A program made the position numbers and the translations under genes. A DNA stretch of 64,000 bases from Silene conica (taxonomy: Eukaryota > Streptophyta > Magnoliopsida > Caryophyllales > Caryophyllaceae). This document shows positions 36,076 to 48,007 of the stretch, piece after piece. Location: NCBI GenBank assembly GCA_029255685.2, contig CM055311.2, forward strand, positions 54,767,048 through 54,831,047. Direction: 5' to 3'. Each line of letters starts with the position of its first letter. The first letter of the stretch is position 1. The notes beneath the pieces are model-generated. The model was not told where the DNA came from. It saw nothing but the letters and a program-made list of their open reading frames with translations, and made no database searches.

Positions 36076-38164
36076 ATGGGAGAGCAACTTCACCTGAAGG
36101 GAACAATGAGGGCACACACAGACATGGTGACAGCCATAGCAACACCAATAGACAACAGCGACATGATAGTGACAGCATCAAGGGACAAGTCAATAATCCA
36201 ATGGCATCTGACTAAGGAAGACAGGACATACGGTGTACCACGACGTCGTTTAACTGGACACTCTCACTTTGTTCAAGATGTTGTCCTCTCATCAGATGGT
36301 CAGTTTGCTCTTTCTGGTTCATGGGATGGTGAACTCCGTCTATGGGATCTTGCTGCCGGCACCACTGCTCGTCGTTTTGTTGGACATACTAAAGACGTTC
36401 TTTCTGTTGCTTTCTCTATTGATAATCGTCAGATCGTCTCTGCTTCTCGTGACCGTACTATTAAGCTCTGGAATACTCTCGGTTTGTTTCTCTTCTTCTC
36501 TCATACCAATTATATACTTACTATATATTCATATAAAACTTTAATCTTGGGTTTCTTTATCTGTTTTATTTGGTTTCACCTGTTGGTTGACTATATATGC
36601 CTGTCTTAGACAGAAATTAAGTATTATACTCCCTCCCCCGTCTTGGTTATTTTTTTACCATTTCCATTTTTGGGCTTCTCAGTCATGACTCATGCATGCT
36701 TCTAATGGTTTGGTTTATTTGATCATCCAATTTCAATATTGTCCACTTGTTCCTCAAAGTCCCCTTCCCTCTTCTGGTCACTTAAAAGTAAAGGTAAACA
36801 AATGAAGTGAGTACATGTCATTTCTTGTGTAATGATGGTGTACTATCTTTTAACTTGTCCATTTACCTTGTTTTATACTCCCTCCAAACTTAACTCTTAA
36901 CAAGTGCCCCTCTTAAACCTTTATGCACAGTATTTTATAGCAATGCCAATGCCTCCTTTTTATAATGTGTTGCAATAGATATGTTCTTTGCTGTCTGATA
37001 TATATGCTACGGCCTGTTCCAAGTTTTATGCTTTTCATGTGACATCTGGTCGGACATTTAATAAGAAGTTCCATGCTGAATGATACAGGCGAGTGCAAGT
37101 ATACCATCCAAGAGGCCGATGGTCACAATGACTGGGTTAGCTGTGTGAGATTCAGCCCTAACAATGCGCAGCCCACAATTGTATCATCTTCCTGGGACAA
37201 GACTGTCAAAATATGGAACTTGACTAACTGCAAATTGAGGTCAACCTTGGCTGGACACAATGGTTATGTCAACACTGTTGCTGTTTCTCCTGATGGCTCC
37301 TTGTGTGCCAGTGGTGGGAAAGATGGTGTAATTCTTTTGTGGGACTTGGCTGAGGGCAAAAAACTTTACTCGCTTGACGCAAGCACTATTATCCATTCTC
37401 TTTGCTTCAGTCCAAACAGGTACTGGCTCTGTGCTGCCACTGAAAGCGGTATCAAGATTTGGGACTTGGAGAGCAAGAGCATTGTTGAGGACTTGAAGGT
37501 TGATTTGAAGACTGAGGCTGACAATTTGGATGGAGCTGCTTCAACCACATCAAAGAAGAAGGTAATCTTTCTGCTCTTCTTTATGATTGTATCACATTGT
37601 CCCAAGGCCATTGGCGGATGTACCTTACAAGAAACTACGTTCTCCGGGACATTTAATATTTTGTGCATTTTACCATTTTTTGTTAAATATAAAATCTAGC
37701 TTCACAGTAGCTTTAAAATATTCAGACAAAAGCCAAATTTCCATTGTGCTACCTAATATAGGGTAGGTATTGCTGCTTTAATGCTTTATTGTCCGCTTGG
37801 CATTTGTTTACCTATTCCATTTTTGGGTTCTCTCATATTTCTTGCTTTCTATTTTGGAAATGTTTTTTAAGGGTAATTTGATTTACATAACCTATTGTTT
37901 ACATGTCACTCAATAACATATCCACAAATTTCCCCCTCCTCTCTCTTTGGTTGCTGGGCCATAATTAGTTTCCCATGTTTTTGAACTGATATAGATTAGA
38001 TCATTTGTACTGTTTTCTGAATTGGAACTTTAGGATCGTTTTACATTTATGTTCATTTACAGATAATCTACTGCACAAGCTTGAGCTGGAACGCTGATGG
38101 CAGCACTCTGTTCAGTGGATACACAGATGGTGTCATTAGGGTCTGGGGAGTTGGCCGCTACTAG
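36076..38164 (+). CDS. RACK1: RACK1, receptor for activated C kinase 1 / ribosomal WD40 scaffold
   Basis: Exons 36076-36481, 37089-37561 and 38063-38164 join in frame to 981 nt, or 326 residues, matching the usual length of plant RACK1. Introns are GT-AG. Seven WD40 blades can be followed by their GH and WD/WN ends ([10 protein letters not shown]...[16 protein letters not shown]...[16 protein letters not shown]...[16 protein letters not shown]...ILLWD, IKIWD, IRVWG). The SRDKS motif at residues 35-39 carries the basic pair (R36, K38) known to dock RACK1 on the 40S ribosome. RACK1 sits at the head of the small subunit and scaffolds kinase and hormone signalling. The gene looks intact. Its promoter has the telo-box expected for translation genes. 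Confidence 0.96.
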
Positions 38165-39720
38165 AAAGTAGGGTATTTTGTGCCTAATGACAATAATCTT
38201 GTAGTATTTTTCGTTTGCTTGTAGGGTTCAGTCGGATATGTCAGGCAAAATCTCTTTAGATTTTATGTCTTAAGGCTGTAAGCCTCTTTTTGATTTAGTA
38301 CTTTTGAGCCTGAGATTGGGTATTGGAACCTTTATTCTGGTATTTAGTTTCGTATTTTATACTGAAGGCTACTCTTTCTGTCTCAAATCTCAACTCTTTC
38401 TGTTTCAAATCTCAGTGCTCTGCTTCCAGTAATATGCTAGAATATTTGTGCTTAGGTGTAAGGTTGTGCTATTGCAAGTGATGTGCTTTTTTATTTGTAA
38501 GCTTTGCAAGAGCACGAGTTATAGTGTAGTATTCGAGTGTCAAACCAAGGGATGGTAGCTATGGTTCTAAGACGATTTAGTCAATCCTAGTTTAGTTCTA
38601 GCAACGCAATTTTCTAGGATTGTGTGTCCAGGCCCAACTCGTAAGATGCTCCTTGTCGGGCACCTCCATCGACAATGAGGTCTTTAAATTTTGGGTGAGA
38701 AAATGCCAACTTACATGTACATGGTCTCCCTGCCGGTACATGGGTTGCCGGCCAACCTGTAGGGAAGCCTTCTCCTTTGCTTTCATTTCCAACCTCCGTA
38801 GAATCTCTGTCAGGTAGCCGGCTGTTGCTAGAACCGCCGACACCAAGCTATTCTTTATTTTGGCCTTTGAAATTCTTGAGTTGTGAATTGTGATGCATAG
38901 TGAGCCGCTGTTTGTCTGACTGTAGTTCTCAATTTCTTCCTTCTCTTCTCCTCATGCTAACACGGGTTAACTTCTCGCTTGCTCCTCATTCTGTCCCACC
39001 TTGACTTTGGCCTGTTCCCTACAAAATGAGACGAGAATTCCTAGAATAGGAATGAGATGGAATGAGGGAGCAAAATGCAAGCAACGGAAAGCAAAATCGT
39101 GTCAAATGGGTTCAAACGGCATAAGAATAAGGAAAGTGGTACAAATTAAGCATATTTCAGTAAGGTCTGTTTAATTTGGGATACATCTCAGGTTAGGAAC
39201 TCAATCCTGTGACGTCAACGTCTTGTTTTTGAATTTAACCTTTGCGTATTTCGTTTGGAACTCAAAGATGTACACTCGGCTTTTATTGTAATGTTCTCAC
39301 TTTTGATTATACGAATAAGAGAAGATGTGAATTTTGATTTGAACAATGGTTTAGTTATGATCAGATTGATCACTGTAGTTTTGAAATTGAAGAATCAAAG
39401 AGTCTTGCTGAAAACGGATATTATCCGTCATAAGGTGAAAATGGATAGTATCCCTCTCACAAGAGTCACAACAATGCAAGTGGGAGAACAAGTGAGGCTA
39501 AATGGAGCATTTCATGATCATTCCACTTGCATTTTGTGAGAAGGACTCTATCGTCTTCAGCTTGTGACAGATAGCTGGTGTCCGTCTCCAATGTGAATTT
39601 GTGTTGAACAATAATGATGCTCTTCAGTTTGTCGAGTGTCTAATATGGTGCTTGAGCTCAATGGAATATGATTCTTGATTTTGATGTAAACTACTTTGAT
39701 TTGGTAGTGTTCTGATTTAC
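38165..39720. other. RACK1 3' UTR and unassigned intergenic DNA
   Basis: About 300 bp after the stop are T-rich and look like 3' UTR. The rest has short open frames (38620-38817, 39255-39539) with no recognisable product. GGATATTATCC and GGATAGTATCC occur close together at about 39417-39452. No repeat boundaries resolved. Confidence 0.35.
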
Positions 39721-39723
39721 TGC

Positions 39724-39836
39724 TCCCTCTATTCTATTTTTATTTTTATTGTTTTCTTTTCTTCAAAATTTATTCCAATTTAAATTATCAAAATTACCCC
39801 TATTTATTACCGTTCCCATTATTGATACGGATGGAG
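39724..39836. mobile_element. Possible short Stowaway-like MITE
   Basis: The left end CTCCCTCTATTCTATTTTTA and the inverted right end CTCCATCCGTATC lie about 113 bp apart, with TA just after the right end. The inverted repeats are short and imperfect, so it may be an old or deleted copy. Confidence 0.45.
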
Positions 39837-41689
39837 TAATCTGTTTCGGCTATCGTAGTCAATCACCTCATCCTTTTCTAATATATTGATAAATTGTGCC
39901 GCACATGTATTAATCTTTACCCAGACTAATTTCTTTGCAAACGTAATAAGATTCTATCGATCCTATTATTATATTATTGTTCAGGCTGTTTGAATAGCTT
40001 TATTTGTTTTATCACCAATTCTCATTTGTGACGGAACGACCCGTCACAAATTTGCGACGGGTCGAACATATACCGTTTCAACTGCAATCCGGGTGGGTAA
40101 GCAATTATGAGGCTGTGACTTTTCTGCACCTTCCCCTGCTGCATGTACTATCTCTTTGTTCCCTTATTAAACTCCAATAATTGGAAATCAATTAATACTA
40201 CATACAAATCATACTACCGTCATTCCATGTTCAAAATGTATGCAAATTTGCATACAACTCCTTTCTTCTTCATCTCCAAACTTTTGAAAAATACAAGAAA
40301 AAATTCATACCTCCATCTTCAGAAAAATTTCTTACACGATAAACACAAACCATCCATATAATCCTTCACCTTTTAATATCTTCTTTAAGTCACAAGTAAT
40401 CATCATAGAACATTCTAATGACAGACGTCATTAATTGCGATATAGTTACTGATGTGGACATGGCTGATCTGATTGATGAAGAGAACATAAATCTCGAGTT
40501 ATTGTCAGAAAATGGTAGAATCAAAGGTTGTAAGAACTCTATTGTCACTGTTTTGTCAAATATTGTATGCAAATATCAGATGTTTGTAAAATGCTCTTCA
40601 AAATTGATTATTCATTGTTGTTAATTGCTTTCTTTTTTAACCATCCTCATTATATTGTTGTACGTGTTCAATGAACATAATTTATCTCTCTTAATTTTTT
40701 TTACTACTTGTGTTTTACTCACATGTCCTTTATTTGTGTTATTATTAGTTGTCCATTTGTTTTTTGGTATTTCTTATACAATAGGAAAATAGTGGTGTAT
40801 GTGTTAATAACTTAAAAATTGTTTTCTTAATAAATGATGATCCATTGTTGTTAATAACTGTTTTTTTACAAAACATCATCAAATATTGTTGCTCTCTTAA
40901 TGTTTATGTTTATTTGTGATTAATGATGATTTATGGTGTTCTTCCTTTTTAGTTTAACCGGTTTTTAATACTCATGTTGGAAATACCGGGGAATGTCAGA
41001 ATAATGTTTTCATTTTTGGTTTCTTGCGGTTTATTGTCATTCTTCAAGGTCTATCAGTTCATCATACTAACTTTTTCTCAAGGTGTTAACTGAATACTAA
41101 CTCCTTCTTAAGGTGTTAACTGGGGAGCGACTTTCACCTTAATCCCAAATGGATCCTATCTATTTGTCAATAGATCCTATCTATTGAGGTGATTTTCTTA
41201 ATCATGTTTGTAGCTTTAAATTTCTCTCACTCTATCCTTGTAATATATACCTTTTATTACTAAGGATAGCCACTAGCCACAAGCAATGATTTATGAAGTC
41301 GGAAAGAGTGTCACATAATCCAATTAGTGATATTAAGAGACAAAATGGAAAATATATGATTTAAAACTTGATTGTTTGGGTGATAATAACCTTCCTAAAG
41401 GTTGAGTTCGAAACTCAATTCCTTATGATTTGATTTTTCAAATAAGCCTTCTTATAAACATTCAATGAGTCATACATTGTAGTTGTCAATCAATTCAATT
41501 TTACGTTTTGATTTGCAAATGTTGTTGGATAATCTAAGAACAAAGATAGAATTAAAGAAAGTGACTTGGGTTGCAAACCAAGTCGCCTATATCCAAAATA
41601 AAACAATTGTTTTGAGGAAACATTTCCAAGTTGTACAAGGAAATCAAAATAGTCTTACAATCCGAATTTCAACATTGAAATAAAAAGCA
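39837..41689. other. Unassigned AT-rich intergenic DNA
   Basis: It contains a CACTA-like hairpin (40028-40047, GTGACGGAACGACCCGTCAC) followed by GCGACGGGTC, probably a subterminal remnant of a DNA transposon. A 68-residue frame at 40418-40624 (MTDVINCDIVTDVDMADLID...) has no recognised homologue and is not called as a gene. A short direct repeat around AAGGTGTTAACTG lies at 41080-41125. Confidence 0.35.
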
Positions 41690-44600
41690 AAATAAAATGA
41701 AAACCAAGCTCCTATTGATCATCTCCAAGGGAAGCCACCTCTAGTTCCCATTGATCAACTATGCTTGTTTTTCTTTGCCTTTATCTTTGCTTGCATGCCC
41801 TAATTCAAATAAGAATATCATATATCACAACTTATATCATTATACCAAAGTTGAGAAGAAACATAAAATAGGGATAGTTATTTACCTACTGGAAGAATTT
41901 TCCCAGCTTTTAGATCACTGAGATACTTGGAACAATTCCTCTGATCTTCCAATGTTCTTTGCCATTACAATGATGACACTTGTCTCCTTAAGAGGAGTTT
42001 TTCTTGGGCTTTGAGGTACTTGCTTCGGAAGCTACCTGCTTTGCATTGTTGGGAGCTTGCACCTTACTTTTTTTAGCGCTCCTTTTGAACTTCCCTTTGC
42101 TCTTTGTGTTAACATTGAGCACATCCTTTTTGGCGCTAACATTTAAGCTCATGTCTCTTTAGGCTTGCAAAATCATATTGTGCAACTCGTCAAGAGAAAT
42201 GTCTAAGTTTCACATGTTGAAATTCACTCGGAATTGCACATACGCGTTAACTTTTGACAAGGAATGAAAAATTCGATCGATCAAGAGTTTTTTGGGAATA
42301 TCCACTTGATGCAATCTTAAGGTCTCAACATGTTCCACCAACTTGAGCACATGAGGGCTAACCTTTTGGCCCTCCTTTAAGTTGAAATCAAAGAAAGCGG
42401 ATGCCGCTTCATATTGGACAATTCTCGAAGCTTTCGAGAACATTGTCACTAGCTTGGAGTAGATCTCGTAGGCGGTGCTAATCTTTATTGCATTCCTTTG
42501 AGCTCGGGCTCCACAGAGAAGATCAAAAAAAATTTGATCGTCGCGGACTCTTTATGGTAGGTCTCATAGGCCCGCCACTACAACAAAATGGGACTTGCGA
42601 TTTATTGTGATTTATTGTCACAAGTAAATTACCCGTGACTAATTATTGTTCTTAGCTACGCACTGGATTTTTACCGTGACTAATATTTTTGATATGGTAA
42701 CAAATATAGTACAAAATTATTAGTGCAACATGGTGTGTACTGTGACATCAAGGGTGTTGATAATATAAAAACCATTGCCTTAAATAATAAGGGTGTTGAT
42801 TTTCGCAGTACAACTTCTACTCAGCACAGTACATTTATTCCCAAATTACCATTTGCATTTCCCCACTTGTTGTGTACTGCCTGGAGAAAAAAAACAAAAA
42901 ATGAGATTTCCTTCAACCTTGAGTCCTTGAGTACTTGACAGATTTTGATAAGAATTATTCCATAATAATGATCAAAATCGTGTTTATAATTGAATTTGTG
43001 ATCCTCAATTGACAAAGTTAAACCAACCCGAGATATGTATTGAAATCGCCATAGAAAGAGAGTAGTTTTTTAGTTTTTTCTAGACATGAGTAACAAATGG
43101 AAATTTTGAGAGAAAATGTACTGAAATGAATAAAATATGTACTACAAAAATAAACTACGAAGAATAAAATCTAGTTTAAAAATAATTAAGTACGAAACAC
43201 GGGTCTTTAATTCTTTATACACTTACATATTCACTAGCAGCTTATATTATTCATTACCACAAATCGCAATCACACCCAAAACATACTCGAGCGACTCATG
43301 AGTCCGGAGTCCGAAGTCCTAACCCACGAAGGCCTAATTACCGCTAACCTCTCACCGACGACAACCGTCTTATCGTCGACAGACACCTTGTCACCGACGA
43401 CCCACAACCATCTCGACACGATTTATCACCTTCTAGTTTGCAATCTCAATCAGGTATGATTTTGTACTTCAATTATTTTTAAAATTATCGCATTTCATAT
43501 ATTTTTGAAGGTTTTGTTTACATTTTTCATTGAATTTTAGTCTCTTCTATGATGTTTCTGTTGTGAGATTCAGTTATTTTTATCATATTTGATGCCTGTC
43601 GTTGTAGACACCAAAAATAAACCTAATGCACTACTAACATACACTAGTGGTAAATAGAGTCGATTCCTCAGGGAGGCGAACTGTCAACTATCTGTCTCTA
43701 TCTATTGGTCACAATTGAGGGTTTTGAAAATGATTAACTAAACTAAGAGATGTGAGATATGAAGAAGAATAAGAAAACGATAACAATCACGAAATGATAA
43801 CGAATTAAATCAAGAGTAAAGAGAATATGCTGGGAACTCGGGTCATTGTGTCATATGCATTATCGGTATAATTGGGATTGGTCAGTTTATAGGTAGGAAA
43901 GGCTGGGTCATTACAGTCACGTCTCAAACCCGACTATACCTTCTGGTCTTAAGTCGCCCTATAGTCGTTTTTGCTTAACTTCCGCTCTCACAAAAACTCA
44001 TTAAAATAACTAAGCAAGTCTTACCCTTCCAACCTTCCGGTCTAGGTCGGGATTTAACTAAATGTAAGGTCTCATGCGTGCACTCACTAAACCAAACACG
44101 AATTATATTGCTTAATGATAACTCCTACCATAAACTACCCATCCCGACTACCACCTATCATGCATTAGACACAAGTTCCCTCATCCCGGCATATTAAATG
44201 ATTTAGCTACTCATGACGATATTAACAACGGTTACGACTGCGAAACTTATACTAACATCTGACACGATGATAAGGGGATAAAATCAGAATATTAAAACAG
44301 TGACAGGGGAAACGAGAATGACGAGAAATCAGTGAGCGATAAGGCGCGATTTTCGAGGCTTGTGAACGGAAACAAAGGCGCGGAAACTAGCATACAAAAC
44401 CGAAGCAAATATGGATTCTAAACAGGAATATTATATGACAAAACTAACTAACATCAGAGATGATAAGGGAGAGGGAAAACAGAAGCCATATACGATAAAC
44501 AAGGACGAAAATAAACGAGAAACAGATGATGGAACGGAGTATGAAAAACAGAGTACGAAGCATATAAAACAAAGCAACGAAAACGAAAACAGCAGAGCAG

Positions 44601-45154
44601 GTGATACGCATTAAGAATAACAATAAAACAGTAGAAAGGATGTAAAATAAATAATCACACAAAGTACCAAAAATGCAGCGGAATTAAAACTTTTTAAACA
44701 TAAACATCGTGCGAGGTGAATTAAACTGAAACGGAAACTGGAAACTGATATAAACAAAATAGATAAGTATAACAGTTATAAGTACTGGAAACCCAATATA
44801 TACAAAGCCTGGGATGGAACATCCCTACAGGAACCAAAAGATAACAGTATCAAACTAGAGTCTAGCTACTCGAAAGTGTAAGTCATATGATGACAAGTGG
44901 ATCATCACTCGCTAGCTCTCAATGAACCCCGTCCAACCTGCATGTACCTACATACATGAAAACATATACGCCACAATCAGTGGGGAAAGACTAGAGTTCT
45001 CCTAGCCACCTTTTGTAACGACACGTAACAAGCAATACAAACAGAACACTCCAACATATATAAACATGTGAAGTATATCAATATCTCAATCACTGATCAC
45101 CAACTATCATGCAATCACTAATGCACGGCTCTCAACCAACTTCGGAAACTATTT

Positions 45155-45205
45155 GGAAGGAGAGTCGGTTTCCCTACCGGTTGCCCGGTCGAGGGGGTCT
45201 TTCAA
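45155..45205. repeat. Box flanking hairpin array A (left copy)
   Basis: A block of about 50 bp, GGAGAGTCGGTTTCCCT...CGGTTGCCCGGTCGAGGGGGTCT, recurs on the other side of array A at 46068-46118 and at 1-50. It contains short CCGA/TCGG pairing potential. Confidence 0.75.
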
Positions 45206-45346
45206 TCCAAACCGTTTACGAAACTGACTAAAGAGTCATCCAATGCCTTGGATGAACAATATCAAAGTCAAAGTACTGTAAACATCACTAACATCATACA
45301 TATCTGACACTATACCAACTCAAGGCAAGCAGATATAAAACGACAA

Positions 45347-45985
45347 GTATAAGGTTCAGCGGTCAACTTACGACATAACCTAAATTCCAAACACATTCAG
45401 CAAGTATAAAGGTTCAGCGGTCAACTTAAGACATAACCTAAATACCAAACACATTCAGCAAGTATAAAGGTTCAGCGGTCAACTTAAGACATAACCTAAA
45501 TACAAAACACATTCAGCAAGCAAGGACTTAGAGGCCAACCTAAGGCATGGAACTTCCAATCAGCAAGACACTAGACTCAGATGCCAACTTAAGGCATAGA
45601 CTAGCACCCAAAAGTAAAGGACTCAGAGGCCAGATTAAGGCATGTCCCTTCACTACATCACAAGACACTAGACTCAGAAGCCAGCTTAAGGCATGTCCTA
45701 GCATCAAACATCTGCACTCCAGGCAAGGTGTCAGTTCCTTAGCTACCCCGTTGTGCAGCTGCTCTACTCGTCAGACTCAGAGGCCAACTTAAGGCATGTT
45801 CCAACGCGATCACAATCAAACATGTCTGGGCTCAGAGGCCAGCTTAAGGCATATCCCAGACACGACACTCATACACATATAGGGCTCAGAGGCCAACTTA
45901 AGGCATATCCCCATATATGACAATCAACTCACGTATTAAGTTCAGAGGCCAGCTTAAGGCATAACTTAATACGCATCAATACAAT
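45347..45985. repeat. Hairpin array A: about 11 units with conserved core and unit-specific stems
   Basis: The core TCAGAGGCCA-[A/G]-CTTAAGGCAT recurs about eleven times (near 45354, 45413, 45471, 45527, 45576, 45622, 45673, 45776, 45831, 45886 and 45941). The first three units also form a 58-bp tandem repeat. Sequences just outside many cores are complementary to each other and differ between units: CGTATTAAGTT/AACTTAATACG (11 bp perfect), TGTCTGGG/CCCAGACA (8 bp perfect), CATATAGGG/CCCCATATATG, AGTAAAGGAC/GTCCCTTCACT and AAGGTT/AACCT. Two or three units pair poorly. The core would sit in the loop. Confidence 0.85.
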
Positions 45986-46067
45986 ATCATCCAAATCTAG
46001 GAACTAATCTATAGTTCTACTTTATTATACTTCTAATCAACACTTAATTGATCCCGGGAACTAAGTT

Positions 46068-46118
46068 GAGGGAGAGCCGATTTTCCTTTCGGTTACCCGA
46101 CCGGGGGGTCTCTATCCT
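46068..46118. repeat. Box flanking hairpin array A (right copy)
   Basis: Second copy of the box at 45155, here GGAGAGCCGATTTTCCTTTC...GACCGGGGGGTCTC, and closely matching positions 1-50 of the window. It separates array A from array B. Confidence 0.75.
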
Positions 46119-46254
46119 CTCTCCATTCCCGAACCCAATATAGTGTCGCCCATCCTCCGGGGACCTCAAACACACATGAAAGGTACACGGAACGAATCTC
46201 AAACAAAACCGATAAATCGTTTGAAAGTTATAAGTAAAATAATGAGAACAGGGG

Positions 46255-46640
46255 CTCTCAGCCGGTCCTGGACCGTCTGCCGGTCCACCGGCTGGGAGTC
46301 CCTTCCCATGCCCAATCACCGTCTGAAAATCAATGAGAAGAGGCTCTCAGCCGGTGGACCGTCCGCCGGCCAGCCGGCTGGGAGTCCCTTCCCGTAAGCC
46401 AAAGTTCAAAACTGAACACAAGGAGTGACCCTCAGCCGGTTGGCCGGCTGCCTGCCTGCCGGCTGGGAGTCATTTCCCAAACCTTTGCAAAATTTGAAAA
46501 ACGCACAAGAAGGATCCTGAGCCGGTCGACCGGCGGCCGACTGACCGGCTCAGAAACCTTTTTCACATTTCAGAACATTCAAATGAAGACACCCCGACTC
46601 TGAGCCGGCCGACCGGCTGCCGGTCAGCCTACCGGCTCAG
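46255..46640. repeat. Hairpin array B: five GC-rich palindromes
   Basis: Units near 46258, 46347, 46432, 46519 and 46600 have AGCCGG...CCGGCT arms around a GC-rich centre. The next bases outward pair too and change together: CTCTGAGCC/GGCTCAGAG in unit 5, CTGAGCC/GGCTCAG in unit 4, CTCAGCC/GGCTGGG in units 1 and 2. Spacing is 80-90 bp. Matches 195-600. Confidence 0.8.
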
Positions 46641-47884
46641 AGTCCGCTGTACGCGAAAATCACATTTCCTACAATATACAAAACTCCTCAAATCGATTCA
46701 AGACTTCTAAAATCGCAGCATCAAATGTTTACCCAGCACGTATAAACATCAAATACACTAATTACCAGCAATTAATTCCACAAACAATCCTCAATAAGAA
46801 TATTATTTGTATCCGTCTTAAGCATGAATTTCTGAAAATCAACAACTAAGCATGTGAAACATCATCTAAGCATATAATCATCATGTATGAACACTCCTAT
46901 CATGTTTCTAAGTTCAATCAACAACAACAACATAAAATTCAGAAGCTTAAACCATCCTAAACATGAAAAGTGCTAATATTACAAATAAAGGCCGAGTTTC
47001 TCATTATCGTCACCTTTTAGCTTCACAAATCACCAAGAATCGCCTCCAAGCTACTCCAATCGACCTTGCCCACAATTAGAAACACCAACAACGGTATTAG
47101 ACTCGAAAACGTGCATAAGAAGGGCACGGTCAGACTTTAAGGTGAAAAGATTTTGGTATAAAACTTACCTAGAAAGACGGAGGACGAGAAGAGGAATCCG
47201 TGGCCGCGAAAATCGTCCCAATCGGATAAAAAACGAAGGTTTTATGAGCATTTGAAGGTTGGAGGTGGAAAAGTGATAAAAATGGTGTTTCCTTCTATTT
47301 TCACAAATCTGAAAAATAAAGGAAAGGAGGGAGGTAGATGATGGTAGGGTTAGGGTTTTGTGAGGAAAAAGAGGGAAAATGAGTCCATTAACAAGTTAGG
47401 CCCATAAGACAAGTTTTAAGACGGTTCAAGCTAAGAACACCGACCTAAGGTAACTATAAACTTAAGACGATATAAATATTTACGGACTATGAAATTAAAT
47501 TGCCAAGACGTAAATTACGCAATTAAATAAAATATTATTTAAACCCTTTTAAATATTCTCACATAAATTAATCAGTTATTTAAAAGAAATTCTAAAAATT
47601 ACGAAATATAAATTATTTCTCGAACTTGGACTTAAAATCATTAAATTTCCAAATCCCGAAATATTGGGATGTTACAAAGGAAATAAGGAAGAAGAATTAC
47701 GATTAAGAATCCGGCTAGAACGAGAGTACACGATCCTTGAGCAAAAAGAAGAAAAACTAAAATTATTGAGTAAAAGTATTGTGACGGCTGACAAGAGAGT
47801 TTCTGAAAAATAAAAAGGAGTGAAGAAAAACTACATGATATCAAGATAACCTAATGAACTCATAAGGAGTTCTTAAAAAACGAA

Positions 47885-48007
47885 AACTGCTGTAAATGTT
47901 ATGAGAAAACGAAGAGCCAGCAACAATTCTCTCGATCGAGAAGCATTTTCTCTCGATCGAGAGAATTGTTGCTGGCTCTTCGTTTTCTCATAACATTTAC
48001 AGCAGTT
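47885..48007. repeat. Near-perfect inverted repeat, 57-nt arms and 9-nt loop
   Basis: Left arm 47885-47941 and right arm 47951-48007 are exact reverse complements, starting AACTGCTGTAAATG. The partner LTR has only the left-arm sequence at its equivalent place (about 51663-51720), so the inverted copy arose in this LTR after integration or during its last replication. Confidence 0.95.

Larger units (their letters stand above)
44641..47676 (-). mobile_element. 3.0-kb solo LTR with two hairpin arrays, inserted in the Athila-type LTR
   Basis: The segment starts TGTAAAATAA and ends GGGATGTTACA, flanked by the 5-bp duplication AAGGA (44636-44640 and 47677-47681). The partner LTR at about 51444-51460 has the uninterrupted sequence GTAGAAAGGAAATAAGG, which proves the insertion boundaries. 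It has no coding region. It carries a box repeated at 45155-45205 and 46068-46118, hairpin array A between them (45347-45985) and hairpin array B after them (46255-46640). It belongs to the same family as 1-1538. Gypsy type is inferred from the TGTAACATCCC end and the 5-bp duplication. Confidence 0.9.

Noticed and set aside
40418-40624. Small gene for a 68-residue acidic protein
   Set aside because: No recognisable homologue, no supporting promoter or splice context, and the C-terminal half looks like intron-type AT-rich DNA.
44411-44662. Short frames repeated at 51220-51423
   Set aside because: They recur only because both lie in the two LTRs of the same element; Lys/Glu-rich and without motif.
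45347-45985. CRISPR-like array (conserved repeat with variable neighbours)
   Set aside because: Plant nuclear LTR context. The variable parts are self-complementary flanks, not independent spacers, and spacing is uneven.
47885-48007. MicroRNA precursor
   Set aside because: The arms pair perfectly over 57 nt with a 9-nt loop, the structure is new to one LTR, and it lies in a retroelement; it fits a strand-switch palindrome better than a MIR gene.
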